Source: Acidobacteriota bacterium
Lineage (GTDB): Bacteria > Acidobacteriota > Thermoanaerobaculia > Multivoradales > Multivoraceae
Assembly: GCA_026707545.1 (NCBI GenBank)
Contig: JAPOWR010000001.1
Location: 2,695,778-2,759,777 of the forward strand
Direction: 5' to 3'
DNA: 64,000 bases
Below the pieces are notes generated by a model. It saw only the letters and a list, made by a program, of their open reading frames with translations, made no database searches and was not told the origin of the DNA. The translations under genes and the position numbers were made by a program. Positions 24,965 through 33,398 of the stretch are shown piece after piece (the first letter of the stretch is position 1; every line of letters starts with the position of its first letter).

Positions 24965-26346
24965 CGCGGCCGGCGCTTGATGTTCTTCTGACGCGCCCGG
25001 CCGACGGCCAGGGTCTCCTCCGGCACATCCCGGGTGATCACCGAACCGGCACCGGTGTAGCCCCCGGCGCCGACCTCGACGGGTGCGATCAGGATCGTGT
25101 CGCTGCCGACGAACGCTCCTTCGCCGATCACCGTCCGGTTCTTCGTCTTGCCGTCGTAGTTGCAGGTGATGACCCCGGCGCCGATGTTGGCTCCCGCCCC
25201 CACCGACGAGTCGCCCAGGTAGGCGAGATGGGATGCCTTGACGCCCGGTCCGAGGGTGGACTTCTTGACCTCGACGAAGTTGCCGACCCGCGCGCCCTCC
25301 TCCAGGATCGCCTCCGGCCGAAGGCGGGCAAAGGGGCCGACGCTGCAGCGCGAGGCGACACGGGCACCGTCCAGCACCGAATAGGGCAGCACGTCCACCT
25401 CGTCGGCGAGAACGGTGTCGCGGAGCCAGACGCCCGCGTGGATGATGCAATCACGCCCCACGCGGCTGGCGCCCAGCAGGGTGACGCCCGGGTGAAGGAC
25501 CGAGTCCTGCCCGACGGTCACGCCGGCATCCACCCACAAGCTCTCGGGATCGAGCACCGTGACCCCGGCTTCAAGAAGAGTCTCGACGTTGCGTCGGTAA
25601 AGGACGCGCTGGACCGCAGCGAGTTCGGCGCGCGAGTTGACGCCGAGGACTTCGGAGGCGTCATCCACCCTGACGCAGGCGACCGGGTTCTCGCGCGCCG
25701 CCGCGGAAACCGCATCGGTCAGGTAGAGCTCGCCCTGGTCGTTGCCGGTGTCGAGCTTCTCCAACCAGTCGAAGATCCCGGGTACTGGCAGCGCGTAGTG
25801 CCCGGCATTGACCGTTCGAAGCTCGAGCTCCCGCCTGCTGGCGTCGGCCGTCTCCACGATGCGCTCCAGTCGCCCCTGTCCAAGAACCACGCGGCCGAGA
25901 CTGCCCGGATTGGCCACATCGGCTACGGCGAGGCTGCCCCAGCCGCGGTGAGCCTGGTCGAGGAGCGCCCGGAGAGTCGCCGGCCGCACCAGGGGCGCGT
26001 CGCCGGAGAGCACCAGAACGGCTCCGTCCGCACGCAGAGACTCCCGGGCCGACAGCAGAGCGTGGCCAGTGCCCTTCGGCTGCCGCTGCTTGACCCAGAC
26101 GATGTCCGGGCCGCCCAGCCCCTCCTCCTCGAGAACCGAGCGGATCTCCTCCGCGCCGCCTCCCACGACCATGTGGATCGGCGAGCAGCCGACCTCGCGC
26201 GCGGCCGCGACGACCCATGCCACGAGGGCTCGACCACCGACCGGGTGCAGGACCTTCGGCCGCTCGGAGCGCAGCCGCTCGCCGCCACCGGCAGCGAGAA
26301 CAACGGCCGCGCCGGCCTCGTCCGCCACGTCAGTCGCTAAGGTCAT
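24961..26346 (-). CDS. glmU: Bifunctional GlcNAc-1-phosphate uridyltransferase / GlcN-1-phosphate acetyltransferase
   Basis: 461 residues from ATG 26346. The N-terminal pyrophosphorylase domain has VVLAAGGGERLRSERPKVLHPVGG and LSGDAPLV. From ~255 comes the left-handed beta-helix with hexapeptide repeats and the acetyltransferase sites NFVEVKKSTLGPG, ASHLAYLGDSSVG and GAGVITCNYDGK. It makes UDP-GlcNAc for peptidoglycan and LPS. The start overlaps the end of the TPR gene by 17 bases and its own stop overlaps the helicase start, giving a TPR-glmU-helicase operon. The C-terminal tail is short (KNIKRRPR). Confidence 0.96.
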   Translation of the reverse strand: MTLATDVADEAGAAVVLAAGGGERLRSERPKVLHPVGGRALVAWVVAAAREVGCSPIHMVVGGGAEEIRSVLEEEGLGGPDIVWVKQRQPKGTGHALLSARESLRADGAVLVLSGDAPLVRPATLRALLDQAHRGWGSLAVADVANPGSLGRVVLGQGRLERIVETADASRRELELRTVNAGHYALPVPGIFDWLEKLDTGNDQGELYLTDAVSAAARENPVACVRVDDASEVLGVNSRAELAAVQRVLYRRNVETLLEAGVTVLDPESLWVDAGVTVGQDSVLHPGVTLLGASRVGRDCIIHAGVWLRDTVLADEVDVLPYSVLDGARVASRCSVGPFARLRPEAILEEGARVGNFVEVKKSTLGPGVKASHLAYLGDSSVGAGANIGAGVITCNYDGKTKNRTVIGEGAFVGSDTILIAPVEVGAGGYTGAGSVITRDVPEETLAVGRARQKNIKRRPR

Positions 26347-26836
26347 GGACGAGCTTCACGAAACGCTCGTCTTCGGCCAGTGAAGAGAAGTCCCCGTCGT
26401 GGAACGCCCGAACCCGGTTCTTCGGATCGAGTTCCACCGCCTTTGTCAACAGGTCGAGGGCGGCCTCGAGGTCTCCCATCAGCGCGCGGACACAGGCAGC
26501 CAGATAGACGAAACGGTCCTCCTGGTCTCGCCCCTTGCCTTCGCACAACTCGAGCGTCCGTTCCAGTTCCCCCTCGTTTCGGGCCATCACGGCCTCGAGG
26601 AAGGGATCGTCCGGACTGCCTTCCGCCGACCGTTCGGCCCGCTCGCACGCCGCCAAAAAGTCCTTCGCGCGAATGACGAACCGGCTTTCTCCGCCGCCCG
26701 CAACCACGTCCTCGAACCTCGCTCTTGCCTCCGCGACACGATCCTCGTAGAACAATGCGATTCCGGCTTCCAGGTCCTCGAGCGCGGAGTCGGCCGTGCC
26801 CGGCCGCGCGTCCTGCCCCGTTCCAGCACTCACCAT
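26330..26836 (-). CDS. Small tetratricopeptide-repeat-like protein
   Basis: 168 residues from ATG 26836; GGAGG lies 5 bases upstream. Repeats such as ALEDLEAGIALFYEDRVAEARARFEDVV and LEAALDLLTKAVELDPKNRVRAF are TPR-like helical pairs. There is no signal peptide, so it is cytoplasmic. The final residues match a common family of small TPR proteins (FHDGDFSSLAEDERFVKLV). It overlaps glmU by 17 bases on the same strand, implying translational coupling. Function unknown. Confidence 0.75.
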   Translation of the reverse strand: MVSAGTGQDARPGTADSALEDLEAGIALFYEDRVAEARARFEDVVAGGGESRFVIRAKDFLAACERAERSAEGSPDDPFLEAVMARNEGELERTLELCEGKGRDQEDRFVYLAACVRALMGDLEAALDLLTKAVELDPKNRVRAFHDGDFSSLAEDERFVKLVHDLSD

Positions 26837-26899
26837 CCGTACCTCCACCCAACTGACGATTCAGGGGTGGCAACTGTAGCGCGTGCAGGCCGCGAGGGG

Positions 26900-26937
26900 C
26901 TAGAGCCGCCAAACCTGTCGCAGGCTCCATGTTTGGC
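26900..26937. repeat. Copy 1 of a dispersed 24-bp repeat, overlapping a hairpin
   Basis: 26900-26923 match 38538-38561 at 23 of 24 bases. In this copy GCCAAAC (26908-26914) can pair with GTTTGGC (26931-26937), and read on the minus strand it ends in the same LRxVWRL-stop codons as the kinase gene at 38538. It lies between the GNAT gene and the TPR gene, so it may be a terminator remnant or a scrap of duplicated coding end. Confidence 0.55.
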
Positions 26938-26953
26938 CCCAGCCCCCACCTCA

Positions 26954-27013
26954 CTAGGAGATCGCGCCGCTGAACGCACTACGTGGTGCGCGTTCAGCGG
27001 CGCAACCTCCTAG
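26954..27013 (-). terminator. Long hairpin spanning the GNAT stop codon
   Basis: Arms 26954-26977 and 26990-27013 pair at 22 of 24 positions around a 12-base loop. The core is a perfect 14-bp GCGCCGCTGAACGC stem flanked by CTAGGAG/CTCCTAG. The stop codon of the acetyltransferase (27010-27012) lies inside the arm. There is no U tract, so if it terminates transcription it is of the U-less type seen in high-GC bacteria. Confidence 0.6.
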
Positions 27014-27585
27014 CGGTGATCCGGAATGTAGTCCTCTCGCAGCAGGGCGTACAGATGGTGATCGGTACGGCGGCCCTGGAGAACGAAGTAGGACCGGAGC
27101 AGACCCTCCTGGACGAACCCCAGCTTCTCCAGGACCTTCCGCGAAGCTTCGTTGTCGACCGCGCACCTGGCCTCGATCCGTTCCAGCGGCGTGCGGAGCA
27201 GCAGCTCGGGCAGCAACTGGCCCAGGGCCGCGGTCATCGCGCCACGGCCATGGTGACGCGTCGCCAGGGCGTACCCCAGTTCGCTCAGTCCGTGCTCCCA
27301 GTTCACGATTGCGAGCGTGATCCAACCGGCACGCTCACCATCTGCCTCGACCAGCCAGGTGTAGCGGTCGCCGCGGCCACGGTAGATGTCCCGGGGCCGC
27401 TGCGACGCCAGATCCGCCCTCAGCCGGGACACCGAGACGTTGTGCAGCGGCTGGAAGCGCCGCACGGCCGGCTCGGACCGCCAGCGCCGAAGAAAGGGGG
27501 CGTCGGCCGGCGACGCCGGCCGAACGACCACGTCCACCTGCCTCGAGGCGGCGGGCGCTGTGGGTCTTCCAAGGGGGCGAATCAT
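27010..27585 (-). CDS. GNAT-family N-acetyltransferase, RimJ/RimL-like
   Basis: 191 residues from ATG 27585. The acetyl-CoA-binding part is LSELGYALATRHHGRGAMTAALGQLL followed by IEARCAVDNEASRKVLEKLGFVQEGLLR, typical of RimJ/RimL-type acetyltransferases that modify N-termini of ribosomal proteins or amino-sugar and antibiotic substrates. The substrate is unknown. It lies 35 bases downstream of the membrane glycosyltransferase on the same strand and ends in a strong hairpin. Confidence 0.88.
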   Translation of the reverse strand: MIRPLGRPTAPAASRQVDVVVRPASPADAPFLRRWRSEPAVRRFQPLHNVSVSRLRADLASQRPRDIYRGRGDRYTWLVEADGERAGWITLAIVNWEHGLSELGYALATRHHGRGAMTAALGQLLPELLLRTPLERIEARCAVDNEASRKVLEKLGFVQEGLLRSYFVLQGRRTDHHLYALLREDYIPDHR

Positions 27586-27620
27586 CGACGGCCGACTACG
27601 AAGTATGCCTACGGACGTCG

Positions 27621-29087
27621 TTACGGCAACCGCTTGCCTTGTCCGAACCGCGGCAAGGCGCCACCGAGGACCATCAGACTGTATCCCTGCGCGAACAGGT
27701 ACAGGAAGGGAAGGGACCACCAGCGGCCGCTCCAACCGGCGGCCGCGATGCAGACCCAGAAGTAGAGCGCGAGCGTGGCCTCGCCCCAGAGACTCCAGAC
27801 GGCGCTCGAGCGGTACTGCGCGGGCGGGTTGCGCGCGCCGGCCGGGATCTTGGGCGTGCGGGCGAACACGCCACCGCGGCGGAACAGACCAGTGACCACC
27901 GCGGCGGAGTTGTGAAGCGACAAGCCGATGCCAACGGACATGGCGAGCGGCACTTCCAGCCACATCCGGGCACCCGGCCGGCCGGCGCGGCGTTGACCAG
28001 CGGCGTAGGAGCCTGCTACCGCCGCCGTGCCAAGCAGGAACAGGGGCGCGTCGATCCACAGCAGCAGGTGGGGAGACTGCTGCCGCAGCAGGATGGCAGG
28101 CAGGAGCAGCAGCCCCAGGAAGACGAGCAGCGGATAGCAGAAGCCCGAAGTCAGGTGCGCTGTCGCCGCCAGCTTGACCCGCATCCCCACCGCGCTCTGG
28201 AGAATCGGCCGCAGCAGCTTGCGCAGGGTCTGGGCCGTTCCCCGAGCCCAGCGGTGCTGTTGACTCTTGAAGTCATTCACGCGGCCCGGAAGATCCGCCG
28301 GCACCGCGAGGTCCGTCATCAGCAGAAAGCGCCAGCCGGCCAACTGCGCGCGGTAAGAGAGGTCGAGATCCTCCGTCAGCGTGTCGAACTGCCAGCCGCC
28401 CGCGTCTTCGATGGCCCGGCGCCTCCAGACGCCCGCCGTGCCGTTGAAGTTGAAGAAGCAGCCCGAACGGAAACGTGCCTCCTGTTCGACCAGAAAGTGC
28501 CCGTCGAGCAGCACGGCCTGGGCGCGCGTGAGCAGGGAGTCCTCCCGGTTCATGTGGTCCCAGCGCGCCTGGACCATGCCGAGCGTCGGATCGGCGAAGG
28601 CCGGTACCGTGCGGCGCAGAAAGTCGGGACCGGGAACGAAGTCGGCGTCGAAGACAGCGATCAACTCGCCCCGCGCCTCGCCCAGACCGGCAGCCAGGGC
28701 CCCCGCCTTGAAGCCCTCGCGACCGCGTCTGCGGAGGTGGCGAACAGCTGGCAGGGGGCGCCCCTGCTCCGAGGCCTCCTCGACCACGGCCGCGACCCTC
28801 TCACTCGTGTCGTCGGTCGAGTCGTCGAGGATCTGGATCTCCAGCCGGTCCGCGGGGTAGTCGAAATCGAGCACGGCCGCGACCAGCCGCGGCGCCACGT
28901 AGCGCTCGTTGTAGATTGGCAACTGGACAGTGACCCGGGGCGGGGCTTCATCCTCAGCGTCGGCTGCGGCCCGGCCTCCCGTTGCGGCGGGTGACCGGAC
29001 CAGGCGCAGCACCAGCAACAGAACCAGCCGGTGAAGTCCGAAGAGTGCGAGCGTTCCGAGAACGGCGTAGTACACGGGAAGAAGCAC
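27621..29087 (-). CDS. Membrane-bound processive-type family 2 glycosyltransferase
   Basis: 488 residues from GTG 29087. One N-terminal membrane span (LLPVYYAVLGTLALFGLHRLVLLLVLRLV) is followed by a GT2 domain with VTVQLPIYNERYV, LDDSTDDT, AVFDADFVPGPDFL, TLTEDLDLSYR and the QxxRW motif (QQHRWARG). At least four spans follow. The D-D-TED-QxxRW set is that of cellulose synthase-like and glucomannan/beta-glycan synthases. It probably extrudes or extends a beta-glycan. It is divergent from the GT87-like gene, with 13 bases between start codons; an earlier start would overlap that gene. Confidence 0.85.
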   Translation of the reverse strand: MLLPVYYAVLGTLALFGLHRLVLLLVLRLVRSPAATGGRAAADAEDEAPPRVTVQLPIYNERYVAPRLVAAVLDFDYPADRLEIQILDDSTDDTSERVAAVVEEASEQGRPLPAVRHLRRRGREGFKAGALAAGLGEARGELIAVFDADFVPGPDFLRRTVPAFADPTLGMVQARWDHMNREDSLLTRAQAVLLDGHFLVEQEARFRSGCFFNFNGTAGVWRRRAIEDAGGWQFDTLTEDLDLSYRAQLAGWRFLLMTDLAVPADLPGRVNDFKSQQHRWARGTAQTLRKLLRPILQSAVGMRVKLAATAHLTSGFCYPLLVFLGLLLLPAILLRQQSPHLLLWIDAPLFLLGTAAVAGSYAAGQRRAGRPGARMWLEVPLAMSVGIGLSLHNSAAVVTGLFRRGGVFARTPKIPAGARNPPAQYRSSAVWSLWGEATLALYFWVCIAAAGWSGRWWSLPFLYLFAQGYSLMVLGGALPRFGQGKRLP

Positions 29088-29100
29088 GGACGCCGACGAT

Positions 29101-30555
29101 ATGGCAAGGGCACTCCCACTGGCAGCCGCCGCCTGGCCCCTGCTCGCGTGCTTCGGCGGGCTGCTGGCACTCGACCGGACGGGCCTGCGTCCGGCGGCCG
29201 ACGCACCCTGGGAGACCGCGCTCTTCCTCGCGGTGCTCCTGCTGGCCTTCGCCGCCCTCTTCCGGGCACTGAAGCGGCTGGAACCGCCACGGCCCAAAGT
29301 GGCAGGAGAGCTGCCGGTCGCCGGTCTCCTGATCGTCGCGGCGCTGCTGCGCCTGCTTGCGGTGCCCCTCTCGCCGAGCCTGTCGGACGACGTCCATCGC
29401 TACCTCTGGGACGGCCGCGTCGCCGCCTCCGGCGCCAATCCCTACCGCCTCGAGCCGGATCATCCCGACCTGGCCGGGCTACGCAACGACCTGTGGCAGC
29501 GGACCGCCCACCGCGATGTCCCCACGGTCTACCCGCCTCTCTCCGTGGGCTTCTTCGCGGCCGCCAGTCTCCTGCCGAAGCCCCTTACAAGCTACAAGCT
29601 GACGCTGGCCGCGGTCGACCTGATCGCCTGCGGCCTGCTGCTCGCGCTCGCCCGGCGGCGGAGAACGGTCGTGGCCGCCCTGGCCTACGTCTGGAACCCG
29701 CTGGTCGTCATCGAGGGCGCCGGCATGGGCCACGTCGACGTGCTGGGCGCCTCGCTCGTCATCGCCTGCGTCTTCCTGGTCCCGGTTCGGTCCGGCGCCC
29801 GCTCCGGCTCCTGGCGTTCGCTCGCCGCCGGGGCCGCCGCCGGGCTCGGTGTCCTGGTCAAGCTGGTCCCCCTCGCCGCGATCCCCCTGTGGTGGCGAAG
29901 GATCAAGGGTCACCGCCAGCGAGGTCGCCTGTTCGCTCTCGGCAGCGCCTGCCTGCTCCTCCCGGGGGCGGCGGGCGTTCTGATCTGGACCGGCGGCTTC
30001 CCTCCGGGCCTCGCGATCTACGCGCTGCGCTGGGAGTACAACGGCCCGCTCTACGAACCGGTCTGGCGCCTCCTCGACCTGCTTCAACTCGACCGGGCGG
30101 CTGCGGGGCTCGTCCACGCGGTCCGGCTGGTCTTCGGCGGTGACGCCCTTGCGCCGCCTTGGGACACCCTCTACGCCTACACCTATCCCCAGTTTCTCGC
30201 GCGCGTCCTGCTCCTGGGCGGCGCGATTGCCACCTGGCTCCGCTTCTGGCGGCAGCGCTCCGGTCCGATCGGCGCGGCGTTCGGCGCCTTCGGCATCGTC
30301 CTACTGGCGAATCCGACGTTCTATCCGTGGTATCTGATCTGGATCCTGCCCTGGGCGGCGCTGCTCGGCGCGCGCAGTGTCCTGGTGCTGTCGGCAACCC
30401 TGCCGCTGGCGTACCTGCCGGCGCTCACGGGAGTCGACTACTTCCCCTGGGTCTACGGGGCGGTCTGGCTGCCTCCGTTCCTCTTGTTTCTGGCCGACCG
30501 CCGACAACAGAGGCACGCCGAGAAGGTGTCAGGCTCTGGGACGGAGCGACGATGA
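29101..30555 (+). CDS. Polyprenol-phosphate-dependent glycosyltransferase (GT87/DUF2029-like)
   Basis: 484 residues with about 11 hydrophobic spans. LSDDVHRYLWDGRVAASGANPYR carries the acidic pair in the first periplasmic loop that is catalytic in GT-C mannosyltransferases. PTVYPPLSVGFFAAASL, GVLVKLVPLAAIPLWW and FYPWYLIWILPWAA are typical of GT87/DUF2029 proteins. Such enzymes use polyprenyl-phosphate sugars on the outer face of the inner membrane. The stop overlaps the truA start (ATGA). Exact sugar unknown. Confidence 0.83.
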   Translation: MARALPLAAAAWPLLACFGGLLALDRTGLRPAADAPWETALFLAVLLLAFAALFRALKRLEPPRPKVAGELPVAGLLIVAALLRLLAVPLSPSLSDDVHRYLWDGRVAASGANPYRLEPDHPDLAGLRNDLWQRTAHRDVPTVYPPLSVGFFAAASLLPKPLTSYKLTLAAVDLIACGLLLALARRRRTVVAALAYVWNPLVVIEGAGMGHVDVLGASLVIACVFLVPVRSGARSGSWRSLAAGAAAGLGVLVKLVPLAAIPLWWRRIKGHRQRGRLFALGSACLLLPGAAGVLIWTGGFPPGLAIYALRWEYNGPLYEPVWRLLDLLQLDRAAAGLVHAVRLVFGGDALAPPWDTLYAYTYPQFLARVLLLGGAIATWLRFWRQRSGPIGAAFGAFGIVLLANPTFYPWYLIWILPWAALLGARSVLVLSATLPLAYLPALTGVDYFPWVYGAVWLPPFLLFLADRRQQRHAEKVSGSGTERR

Positions 30556-31307
30556 AGTATCGCCTGCGGATCGCGTACGTCGGCACGGACTACGCCGGCT
30601 GGCAACGCCAGGACAACGCTCTCGCGGTCCAGCAGGTCGTCGAGGAGGCGCTGGCCCGAGTCCTCGGGCGAAGCGCAACCGTGCATGGCGCCGGTCGGAC
30701 GGATGCCGGCGTACACGCCCGCGGCCAGGTGGCTCACCTGACCGTGGCTGCCGCGTCGGCGTCCGCGGAAACAGCGCGGGCGCTGGTTTTCGGCGCGAAC
30801 CGTCATCTGCCGGCGACGATCCGCGTCCTGGCTGCGGAGCCCGTGGACGACGCCTTCCATGCTCGAAAAAGCACCACGTGCAAGACCTATCGCTACCGGC
30901 TCTGCCGCACCCGCGTGATCGACCCGTTCCGGGCGCCTTTCGTCGTTCCCGCGCCGGTCGGACTCGACGTTGAGGCCATGAAGAGAGCCGCCAGCCTGCT
31001 CCTGGGACGGCACGACTTCTCGGCCTTCGCCAAGTCGGGGGGCAGCCACGGACAGCCGGAAAGGACGATTCACGAGGCTACCTGGACCGAAGCCGGCGAC
31101 GAACTGACGTTCCAGGTAGCCGGTGACGGGTTTCTTCGCGGCATGGTGCGCGCCCTGGTCGGCACGGCGCTCGAGGTCGGCCGCGGCCGCAGGTCGCTGG
31201 ACGACTTCGCCGGCCTGCTGCAAGGAGGGCCCCGATCGTCCGCGGGCCCCAACGCACCGGCGCGTGGGCTGTGTCTGGAGCGCGTGGAATACAGTCGGCG
31301 GCAATGA
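30552..31307 (+). CDS. truA: tRNA pseudouridine(38-40) synthase
   Basis: 251 residues from ATG 30552. The catalytic Asp is Asp51 in GAGRTDAGVHARGQ, preceded by YVGTDYAGWQRQ. CKTYRYRLCRTRVIDPF and FLRGMVRALVGTALEVGRG complete the family signature. It isomerises uridines in the anticodon arm of many tRNAs. Start and stop both overlap their neighbours by ATGA, so it sits within the GT87-truA-cdsA operon. Confidence 0.95.
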   Translation: MKYRLRIAYVGTDYAGWQRQDNALAVQQVVEEALARVLGRSATVHGAGRTDAGVHARGQVAHLTVAAASASAETARALVFGANRHLPATIRVLAAEPVDDAFHARKSTTCKTYRYRLCRTRVIDPFRAPFVVPAPVGLDVEAMKRAASLLLGRHDFSAFAKSGGSHGQPERTIHEATWTEAGDELTFQVAGDGFLRGMVRALVGTALEVGRGRRSLDDFAGLLQGGPRSSAGPNAPARGLCLERVEYSRRQ

Positions 31308-32152
31308 AACGCGTCGTCACGGGGGTCATCGCCGCGGGGTCGGCGACAGCCGCCGTCCTCTATCTTCCGCCTCTGCTCTTTTGGCTGGTGGCAACGGCCA
31401 TGGTTCTTGTCGCGGCCGCCGAGTACGCCGCCCTGGTTCGGCGAATCGCCGTCTCGCCGGCGACCCTGCGCTGGGTCCTGTGGCTGTCGATCGGTTTCGT
31501 GGCCCTCGCCGATGGCGTTCGTAGCCAGACGATCACGCTGCCACTGCCTTTCGACCCGATTGATCTGGACCGTCCGGTCGGGGCGGGTGCCGTGATCCTC
31601 GCCCTGGCAGTGGTGATCGCGCTGTGCGGCCGAGCCTCCATGCGTGACCGGTTGACCGCGTCCACCCTGTTTGTGTTCGGCACACTCTGGCTGGGTCTGT
31701 TTCTCGTCGCGACGATGGGCCTCTACCGAGTCGATCCACTCCTCCTGTTCTGGGTTCTCGCCGTGGCCGCGATCGGCGATGTCGGTGCCTTCTATGGAGG
31801 ACGAGCGTTCGGCCGGCGCCCGGTCGCTCCTCTGATCAGTCCCAAGAAAACGATCGCAGGCACGGTGAGCGGACTGGTCGCCAGCGTTGCCGTCGGCGTC
31901 GGCGCGTTTCTGCTGTGGCGCGGTCCCGACGCCTTCGGACCGGGCATACCAGTCGTGGCCCTGATCTGCGGCGGCTCGGCCCAGGTCGGAGACCTGGTGG
32001 CTTCCATGGTGAAGCGGGCGGCGGACGTGGAAGACACCGGGCGGCTTCTTCCCGGACATGGCGGTCTGATCGACCGTCTCGACAGTCTGACGCTGACGGC
32101 GCCGATGCTCTATGTAGCGGTGGAGCTGGGAGCGATTCCGTCACTGGCTTGA
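31304..32152 (+). CDS. cdsA: Phosphatidate cytidylyltransferase
   Basis: 282 residues with about 7-8 membrane spans. The C-terminal signature is intact: SPKKTIAGTVSGL, GDLVASMVKRAADVEDTGRLLPGHGGLIDRLDSL. It makes CDP-diacylglycerol from phosphatidic acid and CTP, the branch point for phospholipids, in the inner membrane. The gene order truA-cdsA-dxr-rseP mirrors the widespread uppS-cdsA-dxr-rseP envelope cluster. The ATG 31304 overlaps the truA stop. Confidence 0.95.
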   Translation: MKRVVTGVIAAGSATAAVLYLPPLLFWLVATAMVLVAAAEYAALVRRIAVSPATLRWVLWLSIGFVALADGVRSQTITLPLPFDPIDLDRPVGAGAVILALAVVIALCGRASMRDRLTASTLFVFGTLWLGLFLVATMGLYRVDPLLLFWVLAVAAIGDVGAFYGGRAFGRRPVAPLISPKKTIAGTVSGLVASVAVGVGAFLLWRGPDAFGPGIPVVALICGGSAQVGDLVASMVKRAADVEDTGRLLPGHGGLIDRLDSLTLTAPMLYVAVELGAIPSLA

Positions 32153-32165
32153 GGACAGGGGAACC

Positions 32166-33362
32166 GTGACGCCGCGCCGTCTGGCGGTACTGGGAGCCAC
32201 GGGCTCGGTGGGCGAAACGACGCTGGCCGTGGCGCGGCTGCATCCCGACCGGCTGCGCGTCGCGGTGCTCGCGGCACAGGGTTCGAGGCCGGAGCGCCTG
32301 GTCGAACTTGCCCGGGAGTTTCGGCCGAAGCTGGTCGTGGTCGCCGACGCCGATGCCGCGGGGCTCCTCAGGGCGGAACTGCCCACCGGGGTCGCACTGG
32401 AATCCGGTGAGGACGCACTGCTGGCCGCTGTCGGGGCGGGTGACGTCGACCTGGTCGTCACGGCGATCGTCGGCGCCGCCGGCCTTCAACCGGCAGCCGC
32501 GGCGCTTGAGGCCGGCGCCGATCTGGCGCTCGCCAACAAGGAGGCGATGGTCGCGGCCGGGCCCGTACTGCGCCGGCTGGCGGCCGCTTCGGGCGCTTCC
32601 ATCCTGCCGATCGACAGCGAGCACGCCGCGATCCACCAGGCGCTCCGGGCCGGTCGGCCCAGGGAGGTCCGCCGCCTCGTACTGACCGCTTCGGGCGGTC
32701 CCTTTCTCGAACGCGATCCCGCCACTCTCGAGGCCGCGACGCCCGCCGAGGCCACGGCGCATCCGACCTGGGACATGGGGGCGAAGATCAGCGTCGATTC
32801 GGCGACGCTGATGAACAAGGGCCTGGAGTTGATCGAAGCGAGCTATCTGTTCGACGTGGACGGCCCCCGGATCGACATCCTGATCCACCCACAGTCCCTC
32901 GTGCACTCGATCGTCGAGTTTCGCTGTGGCAACGGGGTTGCCCAGATCTCCGCGAACGACATGCGCTACCCGATCCAGTATGCGCTCTCGTATCCCGAGC
33001 GCTGGGCCCGCCCCGCCGGCGGGCTGTCGGTCGATCTGAGCGACCTGCTGCTTCAGACCTCGAAGCTGGAGTTCAGCCGCGTCGATCCGGCACTCTTCCC
33101 CGCTCCGTCGCTCGCGCGCAATGCCCTGACGCGGGGCGGCGGCGCAACGGCGGTGATGAACGCGGCGAACGAGATCGCGGTCGACGCGTTTCTGGGCGGC
33201 AGAGCTCCTTTCACCGCGATCGTCCCCGTCGTGTCCGAGGTGCTCGAACGCCACGCCAGGCAGGCAGACGTCAGCGAGCCTCAGAGCATCAAGGAGGCTC
33301 TTGCCTGGGATTCATGGGGCCGTCGACAGGCCCGGGAAGTTCTCGCGGCTTCCGGCGGTTAG
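32166..33362 (+). CDS. dxr: 1-deoxy-D-xylulose 5-phosphate reductoisomerase
   Basis: 398 residues from GTG 32166. LAVLGATGSVGETTL is the NADPH-binding loop; ALANKEAMVAAG, PIDSEHAAIHQ and VDSATLMNKGLELIEASYLFD supply the metal ligands and substrate residues; PQSLVHSIVEFRCGN completes the catalytic part. The C-terminal helical domain is present. It is the first committed MEP-pathway step; ispH of the same pathway is at 17407. It lies 13 bases after cdsA. Confidence 0.96.
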   Translation: MTPRRLAVLGATGSVGETTLAVARLHPDRLRVAVLAAQGSRPERLVELAREFRPKLVVVADADAAGLLRAELPTGVALESGEDALLAAVGAGDVDLVVTAIVGAAGLQPAAAALEAGADLALANKEAMVAAGPVLRRLAAASGASILPIDSEHAAIHQALRAGRPREVRRLVLTASGGPFLERDPATLEAATPAEATAHPTWDMGAKISVDSATLMNKGLELIEASYLFDVDGPRIDILIHPQSLVHSIVEFRCGNGVAQISANDMRYPIQYALSYPERWARPAGGLSVDLSDLLLQTSKLEFSRVDPALFPAPSLARNALTRGGGATAVMNAANEIAVDAFLGGRAPFTAIVPVVSEVLERHARQADVSEPQSIKEALAWDSWGRRQAREVLAASGG

Positions 33363-33398
33363 CATCGGCGGACGCCTGCGTCCGCGTTTCCTCGTGAG

